A DNA stretch of 43,003 nt from Defluviitaleaceae bacterium. GTDB taxonomy: Bacteria > Bacillota > Clostridia > Lachnospirales > WQUN01. This document shows positions 41,986 through 43,003 of this stretch, piece by piece (position 1 is the first letter of the stretch; each line of letters begins with the position of its first letter). Below the pieces are notes generated by a model. It was not told the origin of the DNA and did not search any database. It was given only the letters and a program-made list of their open reading frames with translations. Position numbers and translations under genes: made by a program. The stretch lies in NCBI GenBank assembly GCA_009787785.1, contig WQSR01000006.1, positions 1 through 43,003 on the forward strand, in the 5' to 3' direction.

Positions 41986-42474
41986 TTATGGCCAGCGTAT
42001 GCCCTCCAATGTCAGTAGTTTTTCTTTTATATCCAAGCCTCCGGCGTAGCCCGTCAGGCTTCCGTTCGCGCCCACCACTCTATGGCAGGGGATAATAATC
42101 GAAATCGGATTGTGTCCCACCGCGCCGCCCACCGCTTGGGCGGATTTACAGCCTATCTTCTTGGCAATTTCGCCATACGTCATCACTTCCCCGTGGGGAA
42201 TCCCGCACAAAATTTGCCAAACGCTTTTACGGAAATCACTGCCGCTGGGGGCCAGTGCGAGCCCGGAGACATCGGGCCTCCCCCCTGCGAAATACCGGTC
42301 AAGCCATTGCCGCGCCGCGCCGAAAATGGGCAAATCCCCCCTATCCTCCCTTTCCCCCGGAACAGAAAGCCCGAAATACTTCTGGCCCTCCAGCCACAGG
42401 CCCACAAGGCTATTCCCGTCGCTGGCCATGGTAATCAAGCCCACAGGCGATGGATGCGTAGCCGAATAATACAT
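41986..42474 (-). CDS. ogt: Methylated-DNA--protein-cysteine methyltransferase
   Basis: A 162-residue repair protein that accepts alkyl groups from O6-alkylguanine on its active-site cysteine. FRKSVWQILCGIPHGEVMTYGEIAKKIG is split between helix and recognition helix, and IIIPCHRVVGANGSLTGYAGGL contains the nucleophile in PCHRV. The N-terminal domain is of Ogt length without an Ada metal domain. Confidence 0.95.
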   Translation of the reverse strand: MYYSATHPSPVGLITMASDGNSLVGLWLEGQKYFGLSVPGEREDRGDLPIFGAARQWLDRYFAGGRPDVSGLALAPSGSDFRKSVWQILCGIPHGEVMTYGEIAKKIGCKSAQAVGGAVGHNPISIIIPCHRVVGANGSLTGYAGGLDIKEKLLTLEGIRWP

Positions 42475-42520
42475 GAATCATCCCTCCCTTTTTGAAAAAA
42501 GTTTGACAAAAATTACCAAA

Positions 42521-42543
42521 AAAAGCCGCAAACGCGGCTTTTT
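42521..42543 (-). terminator. Bidirectional terminator-like hairpin
   Basis: AAAAGCCGC and GCGGCTTTT pair around a 4-base loop. Together with flanking A and T runs it can terminate in both directions. Confidence 0.75.
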
Positions 42544-42583
42544 CATTAAAGTTTTGGTCGAGCTTTTTCAAAAGCGCGTGGGG

Positions 42584-42610
42584 TTCGGGGGCAAAGCCCC
42601 CGAAATTTTT
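42584..42610 (+). repeat. GC-rich hairpin
   Basis: TTCGGGGGC and GCCCCCGAA pair perfectly around AAA, followed by ATTTTT. It lies between ogt and tRNA-Thr and may act as a terminator on the plus strand. Confidence 0.6.
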
Positions 42611-42645
42611 CTTCACAAAACAACCCCATGTCTGTAACTATTCAT

Positions 42646-42717
42646 AGCTGCTGAGCAGATTTGAACTGCCGACTTCCTCCTTACCAAGGAGGTACTCTAC
42701 CCCTGAGTTACAGCAGC
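42646..42717 (-). tRNA. tRNA-Thr (GGT)
   Basis: Acceptor GCTGCTG with CAGCAGC, D-arm with AGGGGTAGAG, anticodon stem CCTCC/GGAGG around TTGGTAA giving anticodon GGT, and T-arm GGCAG/CTGCT with TTCAAAT. CCA is not encoded. Confidence 0.93.
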
Positions 42718-42765
42718 GTGGCGAGAATTGACGGGGGAGAAGATAGCACACCCCCACAATGTCTG

Positions 42766-43003
42766 TCAACCAAAGCGCGAGGAGGCCCGGTATTGGTTGA
42801 GGAGATTTTCCTCCCAGAAGCCGTGAACCCGGGGTACGAAGGTTTGGGTTTCGCGGAAGGGGGGGATGCCGCCGTGGCGTTGCACCGCGCCCGCGCCCGC
42901 GTTGTAGGCGGCGAGGGCCAGCTGGGTGTCCCCGCCGAAGAGGTCAAGCATACGGCGCAGGTAGCGGCTCCCGCCGTCGATGTTCTGGGCGATGTCAAAG
43001 GGG
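42766..43003 (-). CDS. Lytic transglycosylase (SLT), C-terminal part
   Basis: Peptidoglycan-cleaving enzyme cut by the window edge; 78 C-terminal codons are visible. [19 protein letters not shown] and [13 protein letters not shown] are the conserved helices of the SLT/goose-lysozyme-like fold, with [14 protein letters not shown] after them. The catalytic Glu lies outside the window. The start cannot be seen. Confidence 0.9.
   Translation of the reverse strand, partial: PFDIAQNIDGGSRYLRRMLDLFGGDTQLALAAYNAGAGAVQRHGGIPPFRETQTFVPRVHGFWEENLLNQYRASSRFG

Overview
The window looks like a chromosomal segment of an anaerobic Clostridia-type Firmicute. Signs are strong AGGAGG ribosome sites, mini-RNase III, a HgdC/BadF-type activator ATPase, FeoAB, a BadF/HgdB iron-sulfur system and typical Firmicute housekeeping order. 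Two composition regimes are visible. About 29-40.4 kb and 42-43 kb are GC-rich core chromosome. About 1-28.6 kb and 40.6-41.9 kb are clearly AT-richer and carry mobile or acquired DNA.

Layout. Positions 1-1.66 kb hold the right end of one element: a tyrosine integrase and a 57-bp copy of the 3' end of a tRNA-Ala gene. The intact tRNA-Ala(GGC) with the same 57 bp lies at 28.65-28.73 kb. The ~27 kb between the two direct repeats (1656-28649) is read as a genomic island accreted in the tRNA gene, in tandem with the element at the left edge. The island carries an AbrB/PIN toxin-antitoxin pair, a relaxase-tail remnant with a hairpin cluster, a broken WYL regulator and a probable recombinase tail.

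The island cargo is metal handling. A leftward operon (13.28 to 3.47 kb) encodes a DUF6110-like protein, a P1B-type ATPase with SC in place of CPC, CcdA, a TlpA/ResA thioredoxin, a His/Cys-rich secreted protein, a lipoprotein, a Znu-like Zn/Mn ABC importer, two related membrane proteins (one with a DUF1980-like C-terminus) and a YibE/F-like permease. A rightward operon (13.53 to about 26.7 kb) begins with FeoA-FeoB behind three copies of a TTAG-N6-CTAA operator. It continues with two membrane-anchored proteins predicted to expose an N-terminal His, a siderophore-type binding protein split by a beta-helix, two HgdB/double-cubane-like proteins (one with all putative cluster cysteines, one without), a NapH/NosR-like polyferredoxin, a BadF/HgdC-type ATPase, a CcdA/DsbD-like protein, two small anchored proteins and a SAM-binding (possibly nicotianamine-synthase-like) protein. 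A DtxR/MntR regulator follows. My hypothesis is an iron-regulated, ATP-driven machine: it would push low-potential electrons across the membrane to a surface metal-binding assembly and feed FeoB with reduced metal. I know of no described system with this composition.

The chromosome right of the island has tRNA-Pro, a LacI-like-sensor GGDEF cyclase, a leftward operon ispF-cysS-mrnC-small membrane protein-pncB-HD hydrolase-GPH transporter, a divergent probably leaderless trmL, tRNA-Leu, an HD-GYP protein, a small AT-rich islet (HAD phosphatase, decayed RelE-type toxin-antitoxin) flanked by inverted repeats, ogt, tRNA-Thr and the C-terminal part of a lytic transglycosylase cut by the window edge.
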